This document shows, piece after piece, positions 36,775 through 45,739 of a DNA stretch of 64,000 nucleotides. The position numbers and the translations under genes were made by a program. The notes under the pieces are model-generated. The model ran no database searches. It was not told the DNA's origin and saw nothing but the letters and a program-made list of their open reading frames with translations. How positions within the stretch are numbered: the first letter of the stretch is position 1; each line of letters opens with the position of its first letter. Source of the DNA: Occallatibacter riparius (GTDB lineage: Bacteria; Acidobacteriota; Terriglobia; Terriglobales; Acidobacteriaceae); NCBI RefSeq assembly GCF_025264625.1, contig NZ_CP093313.1:2418001-2482000 (forward strand), read 5' to 3'.

Positions 36775-37266
36775 TCAGGGCTGCGCGCGAAAGAGGATGG
36801 TCCAGTGGCTGGACTGCGGGTCGTGGGAGTTGGCCTGGGTGAGCCATTCGGGGTAGGTGGGCGCGAGGGCTATCCGGTTGGGGAGGGCTTCGACCAGGGC
36901 GGGCCAGCCGTGCATCTGCTCGTCGAGGACGACGATGTTGTGGGGGTCGGAGATGGCGACGGAGGCGACCGGGGCGGTGAGGACGTCGCGGCGGAAGGCG
37001 ACGATTCGATTGACCTTGTCCCAGTGGATGGCGAGGGTGCGGATGGAGCCGTCGGTGAAGTGAGCTGTGCGGCGCACGGCGGAGGCGTCGGCCTGGATCT
37101 CGGCGCGGTCGAGGGCGATGCGCAGCTGCACGGGTTGCGAGGGGCCGGCGGGGATCTCCATTGGGGTGAAGGATAGCACCTGCGGTGCGGCCACTGCGCC
37201 TTCGGCGGCACCTGCGGTGCGGCTGACTGCGGCTTCGCCGCCATTCGTGCCGCGATGAACGTTCAT
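36775..37266 (-). CDS. Hypothetical protein with repeat-derived N-terminus
   Basis: About 163 residues from the ATG at 37266, though no ribosome-binding site is evident and the start is uncertain. From about residue 33 the protein looks real: QVLSFTPMEIPAGPSQPVQL, ALDRAEIQADASAVR, HFTDGSIRTLAIHWDKVNRI, FRRDVLTAPVASVAISDP. Residues about 6-31 (Gly/Ala/Thr-rich) are encoded by a GGCACCTGCGGTGCGGCC-type repeat at 37176-37249 read in frame. No signal peptide. Family not recognised. Confidence 0.6.
   Translation of the reverse strand: MNVHRGTNGGEAAVSRTAGAAEGAVAAPQVLSFTPMEIPAGPSQPVQLRIALDRAEIQADASAVRRTAHFTDGSIRTLAIHWDKVNRIVAFRRDVLTAPVASVAISDPHNIVVLDEQMHGWPALVEALPNRIALAPTYPEWLTQANSHDPQSSHWTILFRAQP
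37176..37249. repeat. GGCACCTGCGGTGCGGCC repeat, two units, inside a coding sequence
   Basis: GCACCTGCGGTGCGGCCACT, then a second unit GGCACCTGCGGTGCGGCTGA and a TTCGCCGCCATTCG tail, the same order as at 20534-20582. Confidence 0.7.
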
Positions 37267-37500
37267 GGCGGGGCGGGATTTGCTTTGACATTGTCGCAGC
37301 GGCGGGGGATTGTTCGGTGGGTGGCACCTGCGGTGCGGCCACTGCGCCTTCAGCGCCGATGTGGGGTCAGCAGGATTTGATTTCATGCCGTGGCAGCCTC
37401 GCTGCGGGATTGTGCGACGGGCGAAAACGCAAGGCTGAGGCGGAATCGGTTGGGGCTGTGCGCGGGGGAGAATTAGATCTGGCTGGATCGACGTCCGCTT

Positions 37501-37542
37501 TCCCAACCTGTCGACAGAAAAAAGTCGACAGGATGGGGCACG
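37501..37542. repeat. Variable-stem hairpin element, copy 3
   Basis: CCTGTCGAC (37507-37515) pairs with GTCGACAGG (37524-37532), loop AGAAAAAA, followed by ATGGGGCACGG. Relative to copy 2 the innermost base changes are compensated on the other arm. Confidence 0.75.
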
Positions 37543-37569
37543 GGGATCTCCCGGCGGGGGCGAACGGCG

Positions 37570-37680
37570 TTAAAAGCAGATTCCCTCGCGGGAATGACAG
37601 AAAGAAAAGCAAGTGCAAACTGCAGATCCTTCGCTTCGCTCAGGAGGTTCTTCGCCTTCGGCTCAGAATGACAAATTCGT
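37570..37680. repeat. Dispersed GCTCAGAATGACA-type palindromic elements
   Basis: GATTCCCTCGCGGGAATGACA at 37573 and CCTTCGCTTCGCTCAGGA with TTCGCCTTCGGCTCAGAA at 37627-37668 share the ending GAATGACA and short self-complementary cores. Such strings are dispersed intergenic repeats in several bacterial phyla. Confidence 0.5.
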
Positions 37681-37738
37681 GGTGGTGTCGAAGTGTGGTG
37701 ATGACGAAGCTATTGAGATTTCGCAGTGGTGGTGAGGG

Positions 37739-38134
37739 TCAGGAGGCGGCGGCGGTGGCTAGTTTTTCTACTGCTGCGATGTTGGGGAGGAGGGCGGCAT
37801 CGAAGGCATGACGGGTTTGGAGCCAAGCGGGGTCGTTCCAGGAGATGGTGACGCGGCCGGACTGGTTTTCGGCTACGAGGATTTTGAGTGGGAGGTCGAG
37901 GGCGGTGCTGGGCGCGGAGAGCATGAGCGGCGTGCCAGCGGCGGGGTTGCCGAAGATGAGCAGCTTGGTATCGGGCATGGGCAAGCCGGCTTTGGCGGCT
38001 TCTCCGCTGTGGTCGATGACGGCGAAGAGGGTGATGCCTTTGGCTTCGAGGGCGGCGCGGAGGCGGGCTACGGTTTCGGGTGCAGTGTGGGCGCTGGGTA
38101 TGGAGGAAATTCCATTCGAAGAGGTTTGCGGCAT
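37739..38134 (-). CDS. DUF302-family protein
   Basis: 131 residues with AGGGGAATC before the ATG. DUF302 hallmarks: LEAKGITLFAVIDHSGEAAK, AGLPMPDTKLLIFGNPAAGT, APSTALDLPLKILV. The family is small, soluble, of unknown biochemical role, sometimes placed near redox or stress genes. Here it is divergent from the photolyase gene, with 66 bases between the starts, which could mean shared regulation under light or oxidative stress (inference). Confidence 0.92.
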   Translation of the reverse strand: MPQTSSNGISSIPSAHTAPETVARLRAALEAKGITLFAVIDHSGEAAKAGLPMPDTKLLIFGNPAAGTPLMLSAPSTALDLPLKILVAENQSGRVTISWNDPAWLQTRHAFDAALLPNIAAVEKLATAAAS

Positions 38135-38200
38135 CTGATTCCCCTGATTGAGATACCGATGGGATGCGGCGCATCCTGTGTCGATGCGGAGAGTTTCTGA

Positions 38201-39604
38201 TTGCGTGGGAATGAGGCAGTGCCCGAGGAGATTGCGCGGCTGTCAGAGCAGCCGCGGGTGACGGTGAGGCGCGGCGGTGCGCCGCGGCGGAATGGAGAGT
38301 GCGTCGTCTACTGGATGCAGCGGGCGATGCGGATCTGGGACAATCCCGCGCTGGATGCGGCGATTGCGGCGGGGAACCATCTTGGGCTGCCGGTGGTGGT
38401 GTACTTCTCGGTGATTCCGAATTATCCGCATGCGAATCTGCGGCACTACCACTTCATGCAGCAGGGGCTGCGGGATGCGGCGGCGGACGCGGCGGAGCGC
38501 GGGGTGGGGTTCGTACTGCGGCGGGCGCCGGGGAATCGGCTGGAGAAGCTTCTGGAGGAAGTGCGGGCAGCGATGGTGGTGGGGGATGAGAATCCACTGC
38601 GCGAGCCAGAGCGGTGGCGGCAGGCGCTGGCTAAAAAGCTTCGGATTCCTTACTGGACGGTGGATGCGGACGTGGTGGTTCCGTCAAAGGTGTTTGGGCG
38701 GACGTATTTTCTGCTGCATCATTTTCGGCCGCACCTGGAGCGCGAGCTGCCGGGGTTCCTGGTGGAGCCGGGGAATCTGAGGCCGGCTTCGGCGTGGAAA
38801 CAGAAGGTCGATAGCTGGCCGGTGGAGCGAGACATCACCGAAGGGTTCGCGAAGCTGGACCGCTCGGTGGGGCCGGTGGAGAGCTTTACGGGTGGCGCCC
38901 ATGCAGCGATGAAGCGGCTGCGGCAGTTTGTGGATGGGGAACTTGCGGAGTACGAGAAGACGCGCAACAAGCCGGAGGTGAAGGGGACGAGCCGGCTGTC
39001 GCCGTATCTGCATTTTGGAAATATTTCGCCGGTGCGGATCGCGCTCGAGGTGAAGCGGGCGGTGGAGCAGGGTAAGGCGAGGAAGAGCGCGGCGGACAGC
39101 TATCTGAACGAGATGATCGGGTGGCGGGAGCTGTCGGTCCTGTTTGTGCGGCACAACGAGCACTATGACAGTTGGGAATGTGCGGAGCCGTGGGCGCGGC
39201 GGACGCTGGAGGAGCATGCGGGCGACCTGCGTCCGCGGAGGTATTCGCTGGCGAAGCTGGAGCAGGGGCACACCTATGACGAGTTGTGGAATGCGGCGCA
39301 GATGGAGATGGTTCGGCACGGCTGGATGCATAACTACATGCGGATGTACTGGGCGAAGAAGATTCTGGAGTGGACGCCGAACCCGGCGACGGCGTTTGAC
39401 TGGGCGGTGGTGCTGAACGACAAATACGAACTGGACGGGCGCGATCCAAATGGGTACGCGGGGATTGCGTGGGCGATGGTTGGGAAGCACGACCGGCCGT
39501 GGTTCGACCGGCCGATCTTCGGGACGGTGCGGTATATGTCGGGTGCGTCGACGGGGAAGAAGTTTGATTCGGCTGCGTACGTGCGACAGAACGCGGGTGG
39601 GTGA
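38201..39604 (+). CDS. phr: Class II deoxyribodipyrimidine photolyase
   Basis: 467 residues; light-driven repair of cyclobutane pyrimidine dimers with FAD. Family marks: VYWMQRAMRIWDNPAL at the N-terminal alpha/beta domain, TSRLSPYLHFGNISPVRIAL, WRELSVLFVRHNEHYDS, MVRHGWMHNYMRMYWAKKIL and DPNGYAGIAWAMVGKHDRPW. These are class II (metazoan/bacterial) rather than class I signatures. The start codon appears to be TTG with GGAGAG at the right distance; a GTG at 38219 is the alternative. Confidence 0.94.
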   Translation: MRGNEAVPEEIARLSEQPRVTVRRGGAPRRNGECVVYWMQRAMRIWDNPALDAAIAAGNHLGLPVVVYFSVIPNYPHANLRHYHFMQQGLRDAAADAAERGVGFVLRRAPGNRLEKLLEEVRAAMVVGDENPLREPERWRQALAKKLRIPYWTVDADVVVPSKVFGRTYFLLHHFRPHLERELPGFLVEPGNLRPASAWKQKVDSWPVERDITEGFAKLDRSVGPVESFTGGAHAAMKRLRQFVDGELAEYEKTRNKPEVKGTSRLSPYLHFGNISPVRIALEVKRAVEQGKARKSAADSYLNEMIGWRELSVLFVRHNEHYDSWECAEPWARRTLEEHAGDLRPRRYSLAKLEQGHTYDELWNAAQMEMVRHGWMHNYMRMYWAKKILEWTPNPATAFDWAVVLNDKYELDGRDPNGYAGIAWAMVGKHDRPWFDRPIFGTVRYMSGASTGKKFDSAAYVRQNAGG

Positions 39605-39619
39605 CTGACGAGCCGGGGA

Positions 39620-40198
39620 TCACTCGCCGGATCCCTCCGTGGCCACTCCCCCGAGCTGTTCTGGACAAGGCGCCTTGTGGGCTGGAGCAAGGGCACCTGC
39701 CAAGATGAAGATGAATCCCAGAAAGCTCACATACATTGAGGGTCTTCGCTTCGCTTCAGCAACCCCGGTCCAGCCGACATGGCCGCTCGCAACGTACGAA
39801 GGGTATTGCACGCTGCTCAAGATCTCGATTCGGACAACACTGGGCATAAACCGGCCGTCATCCACATAGGTAGCGCGCACCGGTTGCTCAGGCCATGGGC
39901 CATCGATGACCGTGGTAAAGAGAATACGGTGGCCGGTTCCAGCTTCAATCAGCATGAAATCTGAATGCGACCGGTAAAACAGGCCTGAGGTTCTATTCGT
40001 TGCAAGCCCGGAGACGGTGCGTAAAGGTGCGCGAGCCGGGAGAGTCCTGACGAAATCGCAAGCCAGATCGATACAGACTCCAATCGAGCCGACAAGGCAT
40101 AACAAGGTCCCGATGCGGCTATATGCTTTGTGGCCGCGCCATATCCAAAAGAGATACGCGGCCGCGAAAACGCACGAGAACAAGAGCCGCCAAATCAT
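39620..40198 (-). CDS. Membrane hypothetical protein
   Basis: 192 residues with an N-terminal membrane helix (MIWRLLFSCVFAAAYLFWIW), a second hydrophobic stretch (IGTLLCLVGSIGVCIDLACD), a soluble beta-rich middle (TNRTSGLFYRSHSDFMLIEA, HVGWTGVAEAK) and a third helix near the end (MYVSFLGFIFILAGALA). Unknown family. A TGTGA-N6-TCACA palindrome lies 74 bases upstream of its start and may control it. Confidence 0.7.
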   Translation of the reverse strand: MIWRLLFSCVFAAAYLFWIWRGHKAYSRIGTLLCLVGSIGVCIDLACDFVRTLPARAPLRTVSGLATNRTSGLFYRSHSDFMLIEAGTGHRILFTTVIDGPWPEQPVRATYVDDGRFMPSVVRIEILSSVQYPSYVASGHVGWTGVAEAKRRPSMYVSFLGFIFILAGALAPAHKAPCPEQLGGVATEGSGE

Positions 40199-40271
40199 AC
40201 GAAACCAAATCCGGACCTTTGATTAAGGCGAATTGTACAGCCGGATGACAACCTGTTGGGGAGAGGAGGCA

Positions 40272-40287
40272 TGTGAGGTAGCTCACA
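40272..40287. promoter_or_regulatory. CRP/FNR-type operator, TGTGA-N6-TCACA
   Basis: TGTGAGGTAGCTCACA is a perfect match to the CRP half-sites TGTGA and TCACA at the canonical 6-base spacing. It lies between divergent genes, 74 bases from the minus-strand start and about 170 bases from the giant secreted protein. Which regulator binds is unknown. Confidence 0.5.
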
Positions 40288-40454
40288 GGTGTACTGGCCG
40301 TCACAGGAGGCGGTGTTTTCTTTGTCCTAAAATGGGCCGATTTTTCACTCCGGGAATCCGCAAACTTAGAAGGCTCTAATTTTTGGGGCTATTCGTCCAC
40401 CGCGCCGGAATATTGCGCTCTGGGGGCCGGAACCGGATTCCGGATGATTTGGCC

Positions 40455-43400
40455 ATGGGTGCAGGACAACTGAAGGTCTTTGGGGCGATGGGGGGCAGCA
40501 GCTCCCGGGCTCGTTTTTCCAATCGCACAACATATTTTTGGGGGCTGGTGCTGGTGCTGGCTGCGGCCGGCGTGTGCGCTTTGCCGGCGCAGCAGCGGGC
40601 GGCGGGGCCGGTTCCTCCGCGGGTGTTGCAGGCGCGGCGGTTTATGGCGGCGCGTGGTGGTGCAGGCGGCCGGATCCAGGCGCGTTCTTCTTCGCTGAGC
40701 GCGCTGGATGCGCCGGCGGCAGGGATGGGGCAGTGGGAGCCGCTGGGGCCGAAGGCGGTGATCACGCCGTATTTCGGGCTGGTGACGGGGCGGGTGTCGA
40801 CGTTGGCGCTGGATCCCTCAGACACGACGGGGAACACGCTCTATGCGGGAACGACGGGCGGAGGCGTGTGGCTGAGCACGAACGCGGCGACGGGGGACGC
40901 GACGAAGGTTCGGTTCACGGCGCTGACGGACCTGGTGCCGGCGATGACGTCGGGGCGGTTTGCCTCCATCAGCATTGGGGCGTTGACGGTGCAGCCGGGC
41001 GGGACGGGTGTGGTGCTGGCGGGTACGGGCGATCCCAATGATGCGCTGGACTCGTATTACGGAGCTGGATTGCTTCGGTCGGCGGATGGCGGGAAGACGT
41101 GGGCGCTGATCCCAGGGACGACAGATAAGGCGACGGGGCAGGCGGCGAGCGAACACCTCTTTCTCGGCGAGGGGTTTGCCGGGTTTGCGTGGAGTACGGC
41201 GGATGCGCAGGTGGTGGTGGCGGCGGTATCGCAGTCGTATGAGAGCTCGCTGGTGAATGCCGGTGTGGCGGGTTTTAGCTGCGCGGGGCTGTACTACTCG
41301 ACGGACGCGGGGGCGACCTGGCATTTCGCGGAGATCACGGATGGGGACGGGCAGAATGTGCAGGGGCCGGCCGATGTGTTTCCGGGCACGGAGGGCAACG
41401 CGGCGACGGCGGTGGTGTGGAACGCGCAGCGCGGGTTGTTCATCGCAGCGGTGCGATTCCACGGGTACTATTCGTCGCCGGACGGTGTGACGTGGACACG
41501 GATGGCGGCGCAGCCGGGGAGCGGGCTTACGACGGCGCTGTGTCCGGCGAATACGGGCCTTGCGGGGTCACCGGCGTGCCCGATTTTTCGCGGAGCGCTG
41601 GCGGTGAATCCGCTGACGGGCGACACCTTTGCGTGGACGGTGGACGAGAACAACCAGGACGTGGGGCTTTGGCAGGACTCCTGCAATGCCAGCGGGAAGA
41701 CGTGCGGCAATGCGGAGATCAAGTTTGCGACGCAGGTGAATATGTCGGCGCTGGAAACCAGTACGCTGCAGGGAGCGCGGACGATCCGGAATGGCGACTA
41801 TAACCTGGCGCTGGCGGCGGTTCCGGCTGACAAAGACACCGTTCTGCTGACGGGCGCGAACGACTGGTGGAAGTGCAGCCTGGCGGCGGGATGCAAGTGG
41901 AGGAACGTGACCAACTCCACCACATGCATGAGCGCGCAGGTGGGCGAGTATCAGCATGCGATCGAGTGGGACGCGGCGAATCCGCTGGAGATGTTCATCG
42001 GGAACGACAGCGGACTCTGGCGCTCGGAAGACGGAATGGCTGAGAGCGGCTCGGTGTGCTCAGCGAGCGATGCGGATCATTTTCAGAATTTGAATGGGGC
42101 GATTGGATCGCTGGCGGAGGTGGAGAGCGTATCGCAGGTGGGCGACTCGCCCTACACGCTGATGATGGGGCTGGGAGTGAACGGGACTGCCGGCGTGAAG
42201 GGCGGCGTGAATGGCACGGCGGGGCCGACGGACCAGTGGCCGCAGATTCTGGGCGGGGAGGGCGGCCCGGTAGCGGTGGATCCGACGGATGCGAACAAGT
42301 GGTATGTGAACAACGGGGCGGGTGTCTCGATTCATCTTTGCGACAGCAAGGACCCGTGTACGCCGGAGGCTTTTGGCGACGTGGCGGTGGTGGGAAACGC
42401 GGACGTGGGGAACGATGGGCTGACGATGACGACGCCGGCGCCGTTCGTGGTGGATGCGGGGGACGCGGCGCAACTGCTGGTGGCGACTTGCAGGATCTGG
42501 CGCGGCCCGGCGAGCGGGGGGTGGACGCAGGCGAACGCGGTGACTCCGATGCTGGGTGGCGGCGCGAGCGGATCGTATTGCGCGGGCAATGCGCTGATTC
42601 GCTCGGTTGCTGCGCTGGCGCTGAAGGACGGCGGCGAGATTGTTTACGCCGGGACGTATGGGACCGTGAACGGCGGCGCGAATTTGGGCGGGCATCTGCT
42701 GAAGGCCACGATGGGCGCAGACGGCACGTGGTCGGGATGGAGCGACCTTAGCGGGAACCCGGTGTCGAACGACAACTTCCCGTTCAACCATTTTGGGCTG
42801 GATATTTCGAGCGTGGTGATCGATGCGCACGATGCGACGGGCAACACGCTGTATGCGACGATTGCAGGAATTCCGAATCGGCCGCAGCCGGTGAAGCTGG
42901 TGTACAGGAGTGTGGACGGCGGGGCGCACTGGAAGGACGTGACGTCGAATTTGCTCTTTGCGCCGGTGAACGGACTGATTGTGGATCCGGTGGACGCGAA
43001 CACGGTGTATGTCGCGACGGATCGCGGTGTGTATGCGACGCGGACGGTGACCACTTGCGGCGATTTGTTTGTTAGCTGCTGGTTCCCGCTGGGAGCTGGG
43101 TTGCCGGAGGCGCCGGTGACGGTGCTGAGTGCGTCGCCCACGACGGCCAGCCCCAATGTACTGGTGGCGGGGACGTATGGGCGGGGCGCTTGGCAGATTC
43201 CGCTGCTGACGGCCGGGCAGCAGATGACCACGGCGACGGTTTCGCCGACGTCGCTCACGTTCGCCGACCAGGGGCAGGGAACGACGAGCGATGCGCAGAC
43301 GATTACGTTGACGAATACAAGCGCGATTGCGCTGGTGCCGACGCTGATCAGCACGACGGGAGATTTTGCGGAGACCGATAACTGCGCACAGCAGAGTGTC

Positions 43401-45614
43401 GATTACGAGGCGTCGTGCACGATCCAGGTGACGTTCTCGCCCACGCGGCTGGGGAGCCGCACGGGCAAGGTCACGGTTCAGGGAAACATCAGCGGCGGCA
43501 ATATCGCGATCGACCTGACCGGCACGGGCGTGACGCCGCCGCAGGTGAGCCTGCAGCCGACATCGATTGATTTTGGCGACGTGGAGAGTGGAACGACTTC
43601 TGAAGCCCGGCAGGTTACGGCGGAGAACGCGGGCGGGGCCTCGGTCTCGATCAAGAGCGTGACGGTGACGGGGCCGTTTGTGCTGGGGAGCAATGGGTGC
43701 GGCACGGAGTCGCTGGCGCCGAACACCGATTGCCAGATGACGGTGAAGTTCGCGCCGGCATCGCCGGGGGCGGCCACGGGCGTGCTCACGATGGTGGACG
43801 GGGCTGGAACGCAGACGGTGAAGCTTTCAGGAAACGGGACCGCGCCGCCAACGGATACGTTGAGTGCGTCGTCGCTGACGTTTCCGGCGACTGTGATCGG
43901 CGTGACGTCGGCCGCGCAGACGGTGACGATTACGAACAGCGGAGGGAATCCGCTGACCAGTATTGCGGTTTCAGTGACTGGGGCGTTCCAGCAGAACAAC
44001 AACTGTACGACGCAACTGGCGGCGCATGCTTCGTGCGCCATCAACGTGGTGTATCTTCCGACGGCAGCAGGCAAGGAGACCGGCACGCTGAGCGTGGGAG
44101 ACATACTCAAGACGCAGACTGTGTCGCTTGCGGGAACGGGGCTGCTTCCGCCGGCGATTGCGGTGAGCCCGACTAGCCTGACGTTCAGCAATCAGCTAGT
44201 GAACACGACGAGCGCACCGCTGACCCTGACGGTGTCGAACACGGGTGGCGCACCGATGAGCGATGTGGGGTTCCAGATTTCGGGAACGTCGGCGTCGAAC
44301 TTCGCGACGGGCGCGACGACATGCGGAGCAACGCTGGGCGAAGGCAAGAGCTGCACGGTCCAGCTGACGTTTACGCCGACGGCGACGGGCACGATGAGTG
44401 CGACGCTCACGGTGACTTCATCGAGCGCGCAGGTGAATCCCGTGAAGGTTCCGCTCAGTGGCAATGGGCAAGCGGATGGGGGGCTGAAGGCATCGCCGTC
44501 GCAGTTGATGTTTGCAGCGACGGCGTTGAGCCAGGCAAGCGCCGCGCAGAGTGTGACGATTACAAACGACGCGCACGATGCGGCCGAGGGGTTGAACCTG
44601 GCGACGACGGGGCCGTTCAGTCTTACGCAGAACACATGCGGTACTACGCTGGCCAGCGGCGCGAGCTGCACGACAGGTGTGGTGTTCACGCCGGCGCAGA
44701 AGGGCAGCCTGGCGGGCGCGCTGACGATTACATCAACCTCGGTGGTCATTCCTGCAACTGTGGCGCTGAGCGGAATCGGGGGACTGAATGGCGCTGTTCA
44801 GATGCAGCCCGCGCAGGTGGCGTTTCCGACGACAGGGGTGGGCACGAGCAGCAGCCCGGTTGCGGTGAGGCTGACCAACATCGGCGCGGGAGCGTTGGAC
44901 AACTTTGTGCTGACGACATCGGCAGGCTTCACGGTAGCGAGCACGACGTGCAGCCCATCTCTGGCTGCGGGCGCGAATTGCGCGGTGAACGTGGTGTTCT
45001 CGCCAGCGGCGCCAGGAGCCGTGACGGGTGAGCTGTCGATCGCCTCAAGCGGGTTGGACGCGCCCGCAACCGTGCAGCTATCGGGGGTGGGATTCGACTT
45101 CAGCTCGGCTGCAACGGGTTCGACGAGCCAGACGGTGGCGAGCGGGCAGACTGCGACGTACACGCTGACGCTGACGCCGAACGGAGGCCAGACGAGCACG
45201 TTTGCGTTCCAGTGCAGCGGGCTGCCGGATTATGCGGCGTGCGTGTTTAATCCATCGAACCTGTCGGTGATGGCGGGCTCGACTGGTAGCGAGACGGTGC
45301 AGATTACAACGTCGCAGAGCTCGGCTGCGTTGGAGCGGCGGGACTGGCGTAGTGCGGCGCTGCCGGTTTCGTTTGGCGTGGGCCTGCTGCTGGTTCCGCT
45401 GGGGTGGCGGAGGCGGCGTGGGGCGTGGCTGGCCCTTGTGCTGATGGTGTGCGTGGGGGCGATTGCGGGGTGTGCTGGGTCGGGTGGAGGTGGAGGCGGC
45501 ACGCCACCGCCGCCGACTACGCATAGCGTTGCGCCGGGAAGCTATGTTGTGTCGGTGGGGATTACGTCGAACGGTGTGCAGCACACGTTGAACCTGACGC
45601 TGGTGGTGGATTAG
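40455..45614 (+). CDS. Giant secreted protein: sortilin/BNR propeller plus six choice-of-anchor-D domains
   Basis: About 1719 residues. After a signal sequence (RTTYFWGLVLVLAAAGVCAL) comes a beta-propeller region with BNR/Asp-box motifs (SADGGKTWALIP, STDAGATWHFAE, SSPDGVTWTRM, SVDGGAHWKDV) to roughly residue 900. Then six ~100-residue Ig-like choice-of-anchor-D domains, each opening like SPTSLTFADQGQGTTSDAQT and containing a 'C...L..G..C...V.F.P' signature. The last Ig-like domain is interrupted by one or two membrane helices, a basic RRRR turn, IAGCAGSGGGGGG and a proline run before its final strands (APGSYVVSVGIT). Probably a surface protein binding glycans or proteins. The start is uncertain: TTG 40383, ATG 40455 and ATG 40488 are all in frame. 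Confidence 0.85.
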   Translation: MGAGQLKVFGAMGGSSSRARFSNRTTYFWGLVLVLAAAGVCALPAQQRAAGPVPPRVLQARRFMAARGGAGGRIQARSSSLSALDAPAAGMGQWEPLGPKAVITPYFGLVTGRVSTLALDPSDTTGNTLYAGTTGGGVWLSTNAATGDATKVRFTALTDLVPAMTSGRFASISIGALTVQPGGTGVVLAGTGDPNDALDSYYGAGLLRSADGGKTWALIPGTTDKATGQAASEHLFLGEGFAGFAWSTADAQVVVAAVSQSYESSLVNAGVAGFSCAGLYYSTDAGATWHFAEITDGDGQNVQGPADVFPGTEGNAATAVVWNAQRGLFIAAVRFHGYYSSPDGVTWTRMAAQPGSGLTTALCPANTGLAGSPACPIFRGALAVNPLTGDTFAWTVDENNQDVGLWQDSCNASGKTCGNAEIKFATQVNMSALETSTLQGARTIRNGDYNLALAAVPADKDTVLLTGANDWWKCSLAAGCKWRNVTNSTTCMSAQVGEYQHAIEWDAANPLEMFIGNDSGLWRSEDGMAESGSVCSASDADHFQNLNGAIGSLAEVESVSQVGDSPYTLMMGLGVNGTAGVKGGVNGTAGPTDQWPQILGGEGGPVAVDPTDANKWYVNNGAGVSIHLCDSKDPCTPEAFGDVAVVGNADVGNDGLTMTTPAPFVVDAGDAAQLLVATCRIWRGPASGGWTQANAVTPMLGGGASGSYCAGNALIRSVAALALKDGGEIVYAGTYGTVNGGANLGGHLLKATMGADGTWSGWSDLSGNPVSNDNFPFNHFGLDISSVVIDAHDATGNTLYATIAGIPNRPQPVKLVYRSVDGGAHWKDVTSNLLFAPVNGLIVDPVDANTVYVATDRGVYATRTVTTCGDLFVSCWFPLGAGLPEAPVTVLSASPTTASPNVLVAGTYGRGAWQIPLLTAGQQMTTATVSPTSLTFADQGQGTTSDAQTITLTNTSAIALVPTLISTTGDFAETDNCAQQSVDYEASCTIQVTFSPTRLGSRTGKVTVQGNISGGNIAIDLTGTGVTPPQVSLQPTSIDFGDVESGTTSEARQVTAENAGGASVSIKSVTVTGPFVLGSNGCGTESLAPNTDCQMTVKFAPASPGAATGVLTMVDGAGTQTVKLSGNGTAPPTDTLSASSLTFPATVIGVTSAAQTVTITNSGGNPLTSIAVSVTGAFQQNNNCTTQLAAHASCAINVVYLPTAAGKETGTLSVGDILKTQTVSLAGTGLLPPAIAVSPTSLTFSNQLVNTTSAPLTLTVSNTGGAPMSDVGFQISGTSASNFATGATTCGATLGEGKSCTVQLTFTPTATGTMSATLTVTSSSAQVNPVKVPLSGNGQADGGLKASPSQLMFAATALSQASAAQSVTITNDAHDAAEGLNLATTGPFSLTQNTCGTTLASGASCTTGVVFTPAQKGSLAGALTITSTSVVIPATVALSGIGGLNGAVQMQPAQVAFPTTGVGTSSSPVAVRLTNIGAGALDNFVLTTSAGFTVASTTCSPSLAAGANCAVNVVFSPAAPGAVTGELSIASSGLDAPATVQLSGVGFDFSSAATGSTSQTVASGQTATYTLTLTPNGGQTSTFAFQCSGLPDYAACVFNPSNLSVMAGSTGSETVQITTSQSSAALERRDWRSAALPVSFGVGLLLVPLGWRRRRGAWLALVLMVCVGAIAGCAGSGGGGGGTPPPPTTHSVAPGSYVVSVGITSNGVQHTLNLTLVVD

Positions 45615-45616
45615 AG

Positions 45617-45675
45617 GCAGTGAACAGGGAACGGAAAAGCAGGGACACGAGGGACAAGGGGGACACGAGGGACAG
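45617..45675 (+). repeat. Tandem repeat after the giant gene
   Basis: GGCAGTGAACAGGGAACGG (period 7) then GGGACACGA, GGGACAAGG, GGGACACGA, GGGACAGG units, starting 3 bases after the stop, upstream of gatC. Confidence 0.65.
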
Positions 45676-45739
45676 GCGGGCTGCGGATATACTTTAGGTT
45701 CGGAGATCACTTCAGAATTTCGAGTGGAGCGGACGCAGA

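Larger units (their letters stand above)
37267..37738. other. Intergenic gap made mostly of repeats
   Basis: Holds a third GGCACCTGCGGTGCGGCC copy (37323-37356), a variable-stem hairpin (37501-37542), a TCCCTCGCGGGAATGACAG palindrome (about 37573-37595) and a CTTCGCTTCGCTCAGGA/GGCTCAGAATGACA element (37622-37676). No gene seen. Confidence 0.6.

Noticed and set aside
37267..37506. N-terminal extension of the gene at 36775 up to 37506
   Set aside because: The added ~80 residues are Pro/Arg-rich low complexity translated from repeat DNA, with no start signal.
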